A stretch of 64,000 nucleotides of DNA. Source: Acinetobacter sp. Ac_5812 (GTDB lineage: Bacteria; Pseudomonadota; Gammaproteobacteria; Pseudomonadales; Moraxellaceae). The notes under the pieces are model-generated. The model worked only from the letters and a program-made list of their open reading frames with translations, searched no databases and was not told the origin of the DNA. This document shows positions 29,145 to 39,278 of this stretch, piece after piece. The position numbers and the translations under genes are program-made. The stretch covers positions 186,546-250,545 of the forward strand of contig NZ_LXUK01000012.1 in NCBI RefSeq assembly GCF_013072695.1. Reading direction: 5' to 3'. Each line of letters begins with the position of its first letter. Positions within the stretch are counted from its first letter, which is position 1.

Positions 29145-29546
29145 TTATTTCGAGTAATAATTACGAACATCATCGCAAATCTGACGGTTATCATCATCAG
29201 AAGCTGCTTTTGCATCAGCACGTGCTTCTTTTAATGCCTCTTGGTAGTCTTTGCTTTTGACACGTTTGTTGAGGGTTTCAACGGCATTCGCTTCATTGTT
29301 TAAATAAGCTTTAACCAGGTTGTCATAGGCTTTATTAAATTTTAAATCTTTGCCAATTAAACTTGGACAAATTTCAGAAAGAACATAGATTGCAGCAAGT
29401 TCTTGCTTGGTCACACTATCAGACATCGGCGTGACTTCAATCTTTTCAGGTTCTGACTTTTTTTCAGCTGCAAATGCTGTTGGCGCAAGCGCACTTGAGG
29501 CGATGAGGAATGATAAACCTAGTGTTTTAAAAACATTTTTCTTCAT
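29145..29546 (-). CDS. Small secreted protein, paralog of the gene at 30344-30718
   Basis: 133 residues with a Sec signal peptide ending AFAAEKK. The mature part is helical and has two cysteines: ICPSLIGKDLKFN and ICDDVRNYYSK. The same CPxLIGKxxKF motif and C-terminal Cys-Asp occur in the protein encoded 800 bases away, so they are paralogs. I believe this corresponds to a Moraxellaceae-restricted family (named MCR_0457 in some annotations), but that name is from memory. A disulfide-linked helical periplasmic protein of unknown function. Confidence 0.75.
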   Translation of the reverse strand: MKKNVFKTLGLSFLIASSALAPTAFAAEKKSEPEKIEVTPMSDSVTKQELAAIYVLSEICPSLIGKDLKFNKAYDNLVKAYLNNEANAVETLNKRVKSKDYQEALKEARADAKAASDDDNRQICDDVRNYYSK

Positions 29547-29881
29547 AACAAATCAAACTCAAAAACAAGACTTAAAGAATTTGAACAACTTATAGCACAA
29601 AAGCATGTTAAAAAATGTATGTTTGCTGTAGGAAGCGTGGAGAAAATGTGGGTATAGACATACAGAATATAAAACGTAGTGATCTTTTTGAGGTTTGATG
29701 ATCCATGTTTTGACATGCTTGTTTGTACATGGTTTGCTTCAAAAGTAGTCGATTAACGATGAGTTTATCTTAATAGGATTGCGATGAGCGTGGATGAAGC
29801 CATTGCGCCACAGGATAGGCACGCAAAGTAGATAAAAATGCGAGAGAAAATAAGAAATCTGTAGATAACAGGAGTAATAAA
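29547..29881. other. Intergenic region, nothing recognised
   Basis: 335 bases between the divergent small secreted protein and VOC genes. An imperfect hairpin around CCATGTTTTGACATG and GTACATGG (29702-29731) is the only structure noted. It presumably holds both promoters. Confidence 0.35.
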
Positions 29882-30244
29882 ATGAAAGCAAAATTCACAG
29901 GCGGTGTTGATATCGCGCTTAAACTTCCACCGCATCAATTCGAAGCCACTGTTGCATTTTATCGTGATGTGATTGGCCTTAAACAAATTACAGAAAAACT
30001 GCCTGATATAGGCTTTGAACTTGGACCCGTTAAATTATGGATCGCTGCGGCACCAGAGATGAGTCAAGCTGAGCTTTGGCTTGAATTATTTACTGATAAT
30101 TTCTCAGAAGCTGCTGAATATTTGGAAGCGGCGGGTGTAATTCGTTGTGATGCAATTGAACCCTTAGCTGAGGGGTTTCGAGGAGGGTGGATTACCAGTC
30201 CAGCCAACATTATTCATATGGTTCGTGAACCGGATGCTTGGTAA
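29882..30244 (+). CDS. VOC superfamily (glyoxalase-like) protein
   Basis: 120 residues, one vicinal-oxygen-chelate unit pair: the first beta-alpha-beta-beta-beta motif is GVDIALKLPPHQFEATVAFYRDVIG and the second ends with ITSPANIIHMVREPDAW. Candidate metal ligands are few (His23 and a late Glu), so enzymatic activity is uncertain. Transcribed alone between two genes of the small secreted family. Function not predictable. Confidence 0.75.
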   Translation: MKAKFTGGVDIALKLPPHQFEATVAFYRDVIGLKQITEKLPDIGFELGPVKLWIAAAPEMSQAELWLELFTDNFSEAAEYLEAAGVIRCDAIEPLAEGFRGGWITSPANIIHMVREPDAW

Positions 30245-30343
30245 TGGTTATTCGAGTAATATCAGCACTTTTTATCAATTCGATATAGCGATGTGGTTTT
30301 AGCTCATTTAATCGTTAAAACCACATCAGATTTTTAAAAGTGA

Positions 30344-30718
30344 TTAACCTTCAAAATTAAGTACTTCATCACATACTGATTTTTGTTCAGCTTTATCGAC
30401 TTCTGATGCTGCTTCACGAGCATCTTTTAGCAAAGTTTTAAATTCAGCATCTTTCTGTAAGCTGTCCAAAGAAGCAGATTTATCAGAATAATTACTTAAA
30501 TATGAACCCATCATTTTTTTAATGTTTTGGTCAAACTTAGCATTTTTACCAATCAAGTTCGGGCACATTTCCACAAGCACTTGTGCATTGGCGATATCAT
30601 CTTTAATCAATGCATCTGCTTCTTTTACGGAAACCGCTTCATCAGCAAAAACAGTAGGTGCTGCTAAAAGTGTGAAACTCACCCCAAAAATTCGGATAAA
30701 ATTAGATAAATGTCTCAT
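30344..30718 (-). CDS. Small secreted protein, paralog of the gene at 29145-29546
   Basis: 124 residues, signal peptide ending in TVFADEA. The mature domain has MCPNLIGKNAKFDQNIKKMM and a C-terminal SVCDEVLNF, matching the two cysteine positions and spacing of its paralog. The pair flanks the VOC gene in the same orientation. Function unknown. Confidence 0.75.
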   Translation of the reverse strand: MRHLSNFIRIFGVSFTLLAAPTVFADEAVSVKEADALIKDDIANAQVLVEMCPNLIGKNAKFDQNIKKMMGSYLSNYSDKSASLDSLQKDAEFKTLLKDAREAASEVDKAEQKSVCDEVLNFEG

Positions 30719-30940
30719 GGCTGTATAAATTTCTAATACTATGAAGACCTAAATATATATAATTCAAGGAATAATTCAATTGGAAAAACTGTTGAGTAAG
30801 CTTAGGTCAGTTGACAGGTCAACGATGTTGATGGCATGAGTCGTATTCAGCTTATTTTCTCAACTTTGTTAAACATTCAAATCAATTTGTGTCAGGTACT
30901 TTGCGCACGGTTTGTTAGAATTGACTCTAATTTGAGGATG

Positions 30941-31029
30941 AAACTTGACAAGGATCGTGTCATTGCCTAGGTTTCATGCCTGATTTAAATTATGTTGGCC
31001 TAAACGAAGGGTATGGCTGAAATCCCAGT
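30941..31029. repeat. Decayed half copy of the 281-bp dispersed repeat
   Basis: AAACTTGACAAGG, CATTGCC, TTTCATGCCT and TATGGCTGAAAT occur in the same order and spacing as in the right half of the element at 39277-39557. The terminal inverted repeat is degenerate. The rest of the gap 30719-31055 shows no gene. The copy ends 27 bases before surE, so it lies in the surE leader. Confidence 0.6.
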
Positions 31030-31055
31030 TATCCCCAAATAGAGAATAGATTCCA

Positions 31056-31826
31056 GTGAATATTTTAATAGCAAATGATGATGGTGTGTTTGCACCTGGG
31101 CTACAAGCTTTAGCGCAAGCATTAAAACCTTTGGGCCGTGTCGTAGTGGTTGCGCCGGAAAGTGAGCGCAGCGGTTATTCTAGCGCTTTAACACTGGATC
31201 GCCCTTTGCGGCCTATACAAATTTCTGAAGATGTGTGGGCAGTCAATGGAACACCTGCGGACTGTGTCTATTTATCTATGAATGGGCTATTTGATTTCGA
31301 ATTTGATCTTGTCGTGAGTGGCATCAATAGTGGTGCAAATCTTGGTGATGATGTTTTATATTCAGGTACGGTGGGTGCTGCTTTTGAAGGGCGCTTGATG
31401 AAACATCCTGCGATTGCAGTTTCTTTAGCTGGTTCAAATGTACGCGCTTATGAACATCCACAACATTATGCAGTTGCAGCGCAGTGGGTTCATGATTTTA
31501 TCGCGAAAGGGCTCCCTGTTTTGCCTCCACGCCATATCTTTAATATTAACATTCCAGATATTGAACAACTTAAGGGCGCACAGGTAACCTATCAGGGGCG
31601 TCGTGCTCAATCGAAGCCAATTAGTAGTCATGTTGATCCGCGTGGTCGTCAGGTGTATTGGATTGGGTTGGCAGGAGAGGCGATTACCGATCCACAAGCG
31701 GTATCGAGTGATATTCAGTCCGATTTCTTTGCGGTTTCGAACGGCTATGTCAGTATTACTCCAATCCAGATGGATGCAACCAACTATGCTGTGCTTGAAA
31801 ATTTGCATGCTCATGTAAATGGTTAG
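31056..31826 (+). CDS. surE: 5'/3'-nucleotidase SurE
   Basis: 256 residues read from a GTG start, which gives the invariant N-terminus [15 protein letters not shown]. SurE dephosphorylates nucleoside monophosphates with a divalent metal. Asp8-Asp9 of the NDDG motif, the serine in [10 protein letters not shown] and the asparagine in [20 protein letters not shown] form the metal site. It is followed by an NlpD-like gene, a widely conserved neighbour pair, though separated here by its own terminator. Confidence 0.96.
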   Translation: MNILIANDDGVFAPGLQALAQALKPLGRVVVVAPESERSGYSSALTLDRPLRPIQISEDVWAVNGTPADCVYLSMNGLFDFEFDLVVSGINSGANLGDDVLYSGTVGAAFEGRLMKHPAIAVSLAGSNVRAYEHPQHYAVAAQWVHDFIAKGLPVLPPRHIFNINIPDIEQLKGAQVTYQGRRAQSKPISSHVDPRGRQVYWIGLAGEAITDPQAVSSDIQSDFFAVSNGYVSITPIQMDATNYAVLENLHAHVNG

Positions 31827-31857
31827 CCGTATGAATGTTATAACTTTGTGAATATAG

Positions 31858-31887
31858 AAAGTGAGAACTCGTTTTTTCTCACTTTTT
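31858..31887 (+). terminator. Terminator after surE
   Basis: AAAGTGAGAA and TTCTCACTTT pair around an 8-base loop, followed by more T residues. Confidence 0.82.
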
Positions 31888-31933
31888 TGGTACTCTTAGG
31901 CGCAAATGTAATAATGAATTAAGGTTTTTTTCG

Positions 31934-32770
31934 ATGAGGGCGAAGATGCACTTAAACCATGTCTCGGTTTTTCTATCACAGAAAATGATTAAAACAATCG
32001 TTTTGTCTATGGCGGTTGCAACAGTGGCAGTTATGACGGGTTGTGCATCTAAACCGCAAGTAAATGGTGGTGCGCGTTATGTGCAAGCACCAAATTATTA
32101 TACGGTTCGCTCTGGCGATACTTTAAGTGCGATTTCAAATCGTTATGGCTTGAACTACTTAGATGTTGCAGCTTTGAATGATATTGCACCGCCGTATCGT
32201 ATCTATGTGAATCAATCTCTACGTTTAAAAGGTTCTGTCGCACAACGTACAACCTCTACACAAGCAATGACTCAGACAGCACCAATTCAACGTCAAAGCA
32301 TTAATCTACCGACTCAGCAACCTGTGGCTCCAAAAACACAGCCTGTCATCCCAAGACCGGTTGTTCCAGCCGTGCCTGTGAATCCATCTACGACCTTGGC
32401 ATCAAGTTTACGTTGGGTGAAACCATCGAATGGACCAATTATTCAAAGCTATAATATGGCGAGTAATGTAAAAGGAACACGTTATGGCGGTAATGAAGGG
32501 GATCCAATCTTCGCAGCAGCAAATGGGCAAGTCGTCTATGCAGCAGATGGTCTAAAAGAGTACGGTAATCTTGTTTTAGTCAAACATATCGATGGTTACA
32601 TCACTGCTTATGCACATAACAGCAAAATGTTAGTCAAGAGTGGCGACACCGTGACAGCTGGACAAAAAATTGCAGAAATGGGTTCATCGGGTGCTTCACG
32701 TGTCATGATGGAGTTTCAAGTCCGCTTAGACGGTAAACCTGTGAATCCAGTCACAGTTTTACCAAATTAA
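31934..32770 (+). CDS. NlpD-like LysM/degenerate M23 lipoprotein
   Basis: 278 residues as read, with possible later starts at 31946 and 31985; the last gives a compact lipoprotein signal with lipobox VMTGC. LysM domain at about residues 55-98 (YYTVRSGDTLSAISNRYGL), a Pro/Gln/Thr-rich linker, then an M23 (LytM) domain from about residue 160. The catalytic histidines of M23 enzymes are missing (RYGGNEGDPIF in place of a His site, MMEFQVR in place of HFE). Like E. coli NlpD, it therefore probably activates a cell-separation amidase rather than cutting peptidoglycan itself. Its position after surE supports this. Confidence 0.85.
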   Translation: MRAKMHLNHVSVFLSQKMIKTIVLSMAVATVAVMTGCASKPQVNGGARYVQAPNYYTVRSGDTLSAISNRYGLNYLDVAALNDIAPPYRIYVNQSLRLKGSVAQRTTSTQAMTQTAPIQRQSINLPTQQPVAPKTQPVIPRPVVPAVPVNPSTTLASSLRWVKPSNGPIIQSYNMASNVKGTRYGGNEGDPIFAAANGQVVYAADGLKEYGNLVLVKHIDGYITAYAHNSKMLVKSGDTVTAGQKIAEMGSSGASRVMMEFQVRLDGKPVNPVTVLPN

Positions 32771-32907
32771 CCTTAAGATTATTAACAATATTTCAATTAT
32801 TTATTAATAATCCTCTAGTGCGTAAATAGACTTCCTTGTATACTGAAATGAGATTGCTTTCATTAGAACAATAAGCATATTAATAAATTAAGGTAAGAGG
32901 GAAGTCT

Positions 32908-33837
32908 ATGCTAGATCAATTGCGTGCAATGGGGGTGTTCGCCTGCGTTGTGGAAAAAAGCTCTTTTAGTGGTGCAGCAAGAGACTTAGGAATTACAACC
33001 AGCGCAGTCAGTCAACAAATCCGTTCTTTAGAACAAGAAATGGATGTTACGTTACTCCATCGCTCAACTCGAAAACTCAGTCTCACTGAAGCAGGACAAG
33101 CATTCTTTTTAAGTTGCCAAGAAATGTTAGCTGCGGCTGAACGCGGCAAAATCAGAATCAATGAATTACGCGACGATCTCGTCGGAGATTTACGTATTGC
33201 AACTACACCAGAGTTGGGTGCACTACATGTGATTCCTGCACTTTCTCATTGGATGTCAGCACATAAAGGCTTGGCCATCCATTTTGAAGCGGATCATCGC
33301 TATATAGATTTAATCGAAGAACGTATTGATATTGCGATTCGTATGAGTCTGAAAGTTGATGATCATCAATTAGCTGCTGTACCTTTGGCTCGTGTAGATC
33401 AGGTGCTGGTTGCTTCACCAAGTTATCTCAATCAAGCTCAGCCTATTACACGTCCAGAAGATTTACGTCACCATGAATTACTGCCAATCACGTTAATGCA
33501 AGGCTATCAACATTTTGCATTCCGTCATGGCACCAGTGGTGAAGTCGTCAATGTGGATATGAAATCACGTTTAGGTACCAATAATGTCTTTGTCGCAAAA
33601 TCACTATGCCAACAAGGGCATGGTGTCGCACGTATTTTGTATATGGATATTCAAAAAGAATTGATTAATGGTTCTTTAGTTGAGGTATTACCAGATTGGC
33701 AATTGCCAGCGTATACCTTACATGCTTTAACCTCTAAGCGTGAGCAATACCCAATGAAAGTACATCGTTGTATCGATGCGCTGAAGCAATATTTTGCTCA
33801 ACTCCCTGGTGGGCGTTCCTTGCAGGGCGTAGCCTAA
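32908..33837 (+). CDS. LysR family transcriptional regulator
   Basis: 309 residues. HTH at residues 15-60 (SFSGAARDLGITTSAVSQQI, LLHRSTRKLSLTEAG), effector domain from residue 90. The overall look is that of the LysR subgroup with short regulatory domain and C-terminal QYFAQLPGGR. It has no divergent partner, as the Lon-like gene is convergent, so its target is not suggested by context. Confidence 0.92.
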   Translation: MLDQLRAMGVFACVVEKSSFSGAARDLGITTSAVSQQIRSLEQEMDVTLLHRSTRKLSLTEAGQAFFLSCQEMLAAAERGKIRINELRDDLVGDLRIATTPELGALHVIPALSHWMSAHKGLAIHFEADHRYIDLIEERIDIAIRMSLKVDDHQLAAVPLARVDQVLVASPSYLNQAQPITRPEDLRHHELLPITLMQGYQHFAFRHGTSGEVVNVDMKSRLGTNNVFVAKSLCQQGHGVARILYMDIQKELINGSLVEVLPDWQLPAYTLHALTSKREQYPMKVHRCIDALKQYFAQLPGGRSLQGVA

Positions 33838-33840
33838 TAA

Positions 33841-33875
33841 AAAAAGCCATGTTCCGTCAGGAACATGGCTTTTTC
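33841..33875. terminator. Bidirectional terminator
   Basis: AAAAGCCATGTTCC and GGAACATGGCTTTT make a perfect 14-bp stem around GTCA. It is shared by the convergent LysR and Lon-like genes. Confidence 0.92.
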
Positions 33876-33882
33876 TTTAGCT

Positions 33883-36513
33883 CTATTTTCGTTTCTTTTT
33901 ACTGAGTGGTTTTAAGCTCTTTGCTTCAACCGCTGTTTCTTCAGAAGTCTTCGCTGCAACTTCATCCTTCTTGGTTTTTTTTCGCTTCTTCTTTTTCTTT
34001 GGCTCCTCGTCTTCAACTGCTTCGCCATCCTCGATCGCTTGCCAATATTCAAGTTGCTCCATCACTGCAGCATAGATCGAGTTTTTGCTATAGCGACCTT
34101 TTTTATCAAGGGTTCCGACTGGACGTGCCATTAAAATTTCTAAAGCTTGATCAATGGTATCAATCGCATGAACATGGAATTGTCCTGCTTGTACAGCATC
34201 GCTTACATCCTGACGTAACATCAAGTGCTGCATATTTTGACGTGGAATGATGACACCTTGTTTGCCAGTTAATCCTTGCAATTTACAGGCGTCATAGAAG
34301 CCTTCAATTTTGGCGTTGACACCACCAATCGGCTGTACTTGGCCCAATTGGTTCATCGATCCGGTAATTGCCCAAGACTGATCGATCGGGATTTGACAGA
34401 TCGCAGAGATCAGCGCTGAAAGTTCTGCAACTGTGGCACTATCACCATCGACTTGTCCATAACTTTGTTCAAAGGCCAAAGCAGCAGAGAAATGTAGGAT
34501 TTGTTCACGACCAAAATGTGCTTTCAAGAAGCTCGACATCAGCAACACGCCTTTGGCATGCAGGGAACCACCAAGCTCAACACTACGTTCGATATCGAGG
34601 ATATCTCCGCCACCTTGATACACAGATGCGGTCAGACGAGATGGCAGACCAAACTCAACATCAGCATAATGAATGACAGAGAGGGCGTTGATCTGGCCAA
34701 GACGATGTCCTGAGGTCTCAATCAACTGAGTGCCACGAGAAAGATCCTGCCAATACAACTCACGTAAATAGCCTAAGCGGTATTGACGATGATGTAGAGC
34801 TTGGTTGACATGTTGATCAGTCACAATCTTATCATCAGCTTTAAACGCGTGATGATGTGCTTCGCGAATTAAATCACCTAAGGTAGATGCATGGAGTGAC
34901 AGTGAGCTTTGGTCTTCAGCTTGGCGACTCGAATCGGTCAATAATGCTGCAAGTGCAGAACGATCAAACGGAAGGAGTTTGTCGGCTTGCACATAATCAG
35001 CAATCAGCTGCATATAGGCCTGCTCATTACTGTCATTACGTTGTAATGTATCAGTGAAGTCAGCACGAATTTTAAAGACGCTGCCCAGTTCTGGTTCGAC
35101 TTCCAAAATTTCATAGTAAATTTCAGGTTCTGCCAATAAAACCACTTTAATATCAAGTGGAACAGAAGCAGGTTCAATCGAAATACTGCCTGTTAAGGTC
35201 AGCATATGCTCGAGTGATGAAAGCTTGAGTTGCCCAGATTTTAAGGCACGCTTTAGGCCTTGCCATGCATAAGGTTGTTCAAGTAATTGCTCCGCTTCAA
35301 GCATTAGAAAACCGCCATTGGCTTGATGTAAAGAACCTGGGCGAATCAAAGTGAAATCGGTGGTAATGGTGCCATTATGTGTGAGTTGCTCAACGTGACC
35401 CAATAAGTTGTAGTGGGTTGGGAAGTCTTCAAAAATAACGGGAGCACCGCTATTCGGTTTATTGGCAACAATAACATTGGCTTGATAACGGGATGGGACA
35501 CGATTAAATAAGGCAGGGGTAAAGTCATCTTCTTCTTGCTCTAAAATCAGCTCAACATTATCAATAATGTCTTCAGCATAGTGTTTTAGGAACAAATCTA
35601 AGCCTTTCACCTCTTTATTCTTATTTAGGATTGACTCAATGCGTGGCATGACCACTTGCGTCGCAATATCTCGATTGAGGCTCGAAACTTGATCGCGTGC
35701 ATCATCTTCTAAATCACCTAGATGTAAACCTAAGCGCTCTAGCTTTTTCTCCATATAGCGAATATTAGAATTAATCTCTGTGCGTTCTTTGGTTGGCAGT
35801 GCATTGAGCTCGTTCGGCGTTAATTCATGATATTCATCATTTCGTAGCTGCATTGCTATAAAGACATGTTTGTCATTGCGAGAAACTAATTTTAAATCGA
35901 GTTCTTCGCCTTCTTTCGTGAGTTCAACCAAAGCTTGCTGTTGTACATCTCCAGTATCTTGACGAATACGCTCAATACGATTGTGATAGCTTTCGGCGCT
36001 AAAACGGCGTTCCAATTGTTTCAAAATGATTTGCCATGCTTGTTGCAATGTATTTTGAAATTTAGTGCCTTGTCCTGCAGGAAAGTGCAGCGCGATTGGT
36101 TGTCTTGGATTTTTGAAATTATTTACATAGACCCAATCATTTGGTGTCGGCATGGTTTTGGCGTGTTGCTGCAGCAAACGCTTGATCATGGTACGTTTAC
36201 CTAGTCCTGCCGTGCCAACAGCAAAAATATTATAGCCTGAGTAGGGTAATGAAATACCAGCTTCAACAGAGGCGCGTGCGCGATCTTGCCCTAAAAAATT
36301 ATTCAGTGGCTTGATGCGTTTGGTCGAACTTGGTATTTCAGCTAGGTCTGGAATATGAGTGAGTTGGTCTGCACGTAGTGCGGTTTTAATCAGTGTTGCT
36401 TGTATGTCCGTCTGGTCAAATGCGCTTGGTAAAGAGTTTATATTTGCGGTGATAGTGTTTGTTGGTGTTAATGATAAAGTTGTTGCAGTCATTTGATCGA
36501 GTTTTTGGGTCAC
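33883..36513 (-). CDS. Lon-family ATP-dependent protease (AAA domain with S16 peptidase)
   Basis: 876 residues from a GTG; an in-frame ATG lies seven codons later. A P-loop GTAGLGKRTM at about residues 103-112 lies in an AAA domain split by a long helical insert (about 170-330). The S16 peptidase domain follows, with Ser692 in DGDSATVAEL and Lys735 in GGVNAKIEG; the 43-residue spacing equals that of the E. coli Lon dyad. The C-terminal 60 residues are acidic then strongly Lys-rich (KKKKKRKKTKKD). This is the soluble LonBA-type group distinct from housekeeping Lon. Substrates unknown. Confidence 0.9.
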   Translation of the reverse strand: MTQKLDQMTATTLSLTPTNTITANINSLPSAFDQTDIQATLIKTALRADQLTHIPDLAEIPSSTKRIKPLNNFLGQDRARASVEAGISLPYSGYNIFAVGTAGLGKRTMIKRLLQQHAKTMPTPNDWVYVNNFKNPRQPIALHFPAGQGTKFQNTLQQAWQIILKQLERRFSAESYHNRIERIRQDTGDVQQQALVELTKEGEELDLKLVSRNDKHVFIAMQLRNDEYHELTPNELNALPTKERTEINSNIRYMEKKLERLGLHLGDLEDDARDQVSSLNRDIATQVVMPRIESILNKNKEVKGLDLFLKHYAEDIIDNVELILEQEEDDFTPALFNRVPSRYQANVIVANKPNSGAPVIFEDFPTHYNLLGHVEQLTHNGTITTDFTLIRPGSLHQANGGFLMLEAEQLLEQPYAWQGLKRALKSGQLKLSSLEHMLTLTGSISIEPASVPLDIKVVLLAEPEIYYEILEVEPELGSVFKIRADFTDTLQRNDSNEQAYMQLIADYVQADKLLPFDRSALAALLTDSSRQAEDQSSLSLHASTLGDLIREAHHHAFKADDKIVTDQHVNQALHHRQYRLGYLRELYWQDLSRGTQLIETSGHRLGQINALSVIHYADVEFGLPSRLTASVYQGGGDILDIERSVELGGSLHAKGVLLMSSFLKAHFGREQILHFSAALAFEQSYGQVDGDSATVAELSALISAICQIPIDQSWAITGSMNQLGQVQPIGGVNAKIEGFYDACKLQGLTGKQGVIIPRQNMQHLMLRQDVSDAVQAGQFHVHAIDTIDQALEILMARPVGTLDKKGRYSKNSIYAAVMEQLEYWQAIEDGEAVEDEEPKKKKKRKKTKKDEVAAKTSEETAVEAKSLKPLSKKKRK

Positions 36514-36699
36514 TGTTGCTATCCAACAAATAAACTAAAGTTGAGTAATTAAAGGTATACAGTTTTAGCCCTAAAGATCAAGCGAACTTGTGTTTTTTAT
36601 CGACAAAACAAAAGAATGATTGCATAAAGCAACTTGCAAGCAAGGACAAGAAACGATTGAATAAGCACATTCACGCATGTTCATGGAAAATAATAACCA

Positions 36700-38874
36700 A
36701 TGACAACTCAAGCCTCTGGTTGGGCATCGGCATTTAAAGCATTTTTAGATCGCCGTGCTCTGATTATGTTATTTCTTGGTTTCTCAGCAGGGATTCCAAT
36801 TTTATTGATTTTTTCTAGCTTGTCGTTATGGCTAGGTGAGGCTGGTATTGATAAAAGTGCGGTCACTTTTTTTAGTTGGGCCGCGTTGGGTTATTCCTTT
36901 AAATTTGTTTGGGCACCGTTAATTGATGAATTACCCGTCCCATTTTTAACCAAGAGTTTAGGTCGTCGCCGTGCTTGGTTGCTTATTGCGCAATGTTTAA
37001 TTATCTGTGCAATTTGTATTATGGCTTTTTCAGATCCTGCGCTTGGGCAAAGTTATTTAATTCAAATGGCATTTGGTGCGGTATTACTGGGCTTCTCAGC
37101 TGCAACACAAGATATTGTGATTGATGCTTATCGTATTGAGTTGGCTGAAACTGAAATGCAAACTGTGTTGGCTTCAACATACAATGCGGGCTATCGTATT
37201 GGGATGATTGTTGCTGGAGCTGGAGCGTTATTCTTGGCAGCCTATTTAGGGACGGCCAAAGGCAATTATATCTACGAAGCTTGGAAATATACCTATTTAA
37301 CCATGGCCGCAGTGATGGTAGTGGGTATTATCACCACCTTATGTGTTCGTGAACCGCAAGTGAATCGCGTTTATAAACATTATAAAACCACGGATTACTA
37401 CCGTTTGGTGTTTGTGTTTTTTATCGCCGTTGCAACCTTTGTGGTGAGCTATATCTATTCAGGTAACGTTACAGAGGCCATTACCAAGGCAGCAGCAATT
37501 AAAGACACCGCTGCATTATTTGGTTTAGAAGCGCTGCGCTTTTTAACTGCAACTGCAACTGCCTTATTGATCGGTTTTGGGCTGGTTAAAATGGGGGTTG
37601 TCAATCAGCAAATGGCGAAAGAAACATGGGTTGCCCCGATTCTAGATTTCTTTAAGCGCTATGGCGTTAAACTGGCATTGGTTTTATTACTCTTAATTGG
37701 TTTCTTTCGTATCTCTGACATTATTGCAGGGGTGATTTCAAATGTGTTCTATCAAGATCTAAACTTTAGTAAAGAGCAGATTGCTGAAGCAGTTAAAATT
37801 TATGGTGTAATATTTAGTTTGGTCGGTGGCTTCTTAGGCGGCCTGCTGGCGCAACGTATGAACATTATGAAACTCATGTTTGTGGGTGCGGTGTTGGCAA
37901 GCTCAACCAATTTGATCTTTATCGGTTTAGTTAAATCTGGCAAGCCATTGGATCAGGTTGAAGTCCAAGTGGGCGCTCAGCATTATCAAGTGCAGACCGA
38001 TGAGGTGGGATATTGGAAGTTACACGTCCCAAATGAAGTCTTAGCGAAAGCAAATATGGTTCAGGTCAGTACTCAATATCAAAACCAAGTAGACTCGAAG
38101 GCTCAGTTTGAAGTTCCTTATTTGGTGAATGCGCAACACGCCCAGATTCAACTACTACCAATGAGTGGTGATGATCAACTCACGCCGAAAGAGTTAAAAC
38201 AAAGTCTGGTAATCAAAGGTCAGTTAGCTGGTGTAAAAGCTGAGCAACTCAATGCAGAACGTCCTGTCGTTTTAACATTAGATGGGCAGGAATTTGTAGC
38301 GAAAGTTGATCAAAATGGCTTATTCACGGGTGTGATTGATGGCAAAATTCTGCAAGCATCACCGACCAAGACTATTACGGCTTTGGCTAATTTAACCAAC
38401 AATACGGGCAGTGAGTTGTTGGCAACCAGACAATATCGCGTCGATACGGCATCTCATGCAGAGACGGGTTTAAATGTGGATATTCAACCGATTGCAGTGG
38501 TTGATCCAGCTCAATCAGATATGGTTGAATTGTCTGGTAAAGTGATTAAAAGTTATAGCTCGTTATGGTTATATTTTGCCATTATTGTCGATAATTTAGC
38601 CTCAGGTTTGGCTGGTGCGGCATTTATTGCCTTTTTATCGAGTTTAACCAGCGTATCATTTACCGCAGTTCAATATGCGATTTTCAGTTCATTAATGACT
38701 TTAACACCAAAATTATTGGGTGGTTATTCAGGAACGATTGTCAGCAATATTGGTTATCCGAATTTCTTTTTAATGACGACTTTAATTGGTATTCCAATTT
38801 TAGTTTTAGTGGTATGGGTTGCGAAACTGTTACGCGATCATGAAAAGCAAACAACTCAACAGACAGGTGAATAA
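36700..38874 (+). CDS. ampG: AmpG-family muropeptide permease with a large soluble insert
   Basis: 724 residues against roughly 490 in E. coli AmpG. AmpG imports GlcNAc-anhydroMurNAc peptides for cell-wall recycling. The family core is clear: [22 protein letters not shown], the cytoplasmic LGRRRAW loop, and [20 protein letters not shown]. After the tenth-helix region (about residue 410) there is a 200-residue hydrophilic insert, to about residue 615. It contains beta-sandwich-like repeats ([20 protein letters not shown], then [20 protein letters not shown]) before the last membrane helices resume. The insert resembles bacterial Ig-like modules. gloA follows after two bases. Confidence 0.88.
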   Translation: MTTQASGWASAFKAFLDRRALIMLFLGFSAGIPILLIFSSLSLWLGEAGIDKSAVTFFSWAALGYSFKFVWAPLIDELPVPFLTKSLGRRRAWLLIAQCLIICAICIMAFSDPALGQSYLIQMAFGAVLLGFSAATQDIVIDAYRIELAETEMQTVLASTYNAGYRIGMIVAGAGALFLAAYLGTAKGNYIYEAWKYTYLTMAAVMVVGIITTLCVREPQVNRVYKHYKTTDYYRLVFVFFIAVATFVVSYIYSGNVTEAITKAAAIKDTAALFGLEALRFLTATATALLIGFGLVKMGVVNQQMAKETWVAPILDFFKRYGVKLALVLLLLIGFFRISDIIAGVISNVFYQDLNFSKEQIAEAVKIYGVIFSLVGGFLGGLLAQRMNIMKLMFVGAVLASSTNLIFIGLVKSGKPLDQVEVQVGAQHYQVQTDEVGYWKLHVPNEVLAKANMVQVSTQYQNQVDSKAQFEVPYLVNAQHAQIQLLPMSGDDQLTPKELKQSLVIKGQLAGVKAEQLNAERPVVLTLDGQEFVAKVDQNGLFTGVIDGKILQASPTKTITALANLTNNTGSELLATRQYRVDTASHAETGLNVDIQPIAVVDPAQSDMVELSGKVIKSYSSLWLYFAIIVDNLASGLAGAAFIAFLSSLTSVSFTAVQYAIFSSLMTLTPKLLGGYSGTIVSNIGYPNFFLMTTLIGIPILVLVVWVAKLLRDHEKQTTQQTGE

Positions 38875-38876
38875 CT

Positions 38877-39278
38877 ATGCGCATGTTACATACGATGCTA
38901 CGAGTAGGTAATTTAGAACAATCTTTGAAGTTCTACACTGAGGTACTTGGTATGAAATTGCTACGCCAACGTGATTACGAAGAAGGGCGTTTTACCTTGG
39001 CTTTTGTTGGCTATGGTGATGAAGAAAACAACACTGTGCTCGAGCTCACGCATAACTGGGACACAGCCAGCTATGATTTAGGCAATGCTTATGGTCATAT
39101 CGCTATTGGTGTAGATGATGCTTATAAAGCGTGTGAAGAGATTAAAGCGCGAGGTGGTAAAGTCGTGCGTGAAGCGGGTCCAATGAAAGGCGGTGTTACT
39201 GTGATTGCCTTTGTTGAAGATCCAGATGGTTATAAAGTTGAATTGATTCAACAGGATCAAAATGCACGTAATAACTAG
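38877..39278 (+). CDS. gloA: Lactoylglutathione lyase (glyoxalase I)
   Basis: 133 residues, near-identical in layout to E. coli GloA. It isomerises the methylglyoxal-glutathione hemithioacetal to S-lactoylglutathione. Metal ligands are His5, the Glu in VLELTHNW, the His in AYGHIAI and the Glu in YKVELIQ, as in the nickel-type enzyme. It begins two bases after ampG, so the genes are co-transcribed. The stop codon overlaps the first bases of a repeat element. Confidence 0.95.
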   Translation: MRMLHTMLRVGNLEQSLKFYTEVLGMKLLRQRDYEEGRFTLAFVGYGDEENNTVLELTHNWDTASYDLGNAYGHIAIGVDDAYKACEEIKARGGKVVREAGPMKGGVTVIAFVEDPDGYKVELIQQDQNARNN

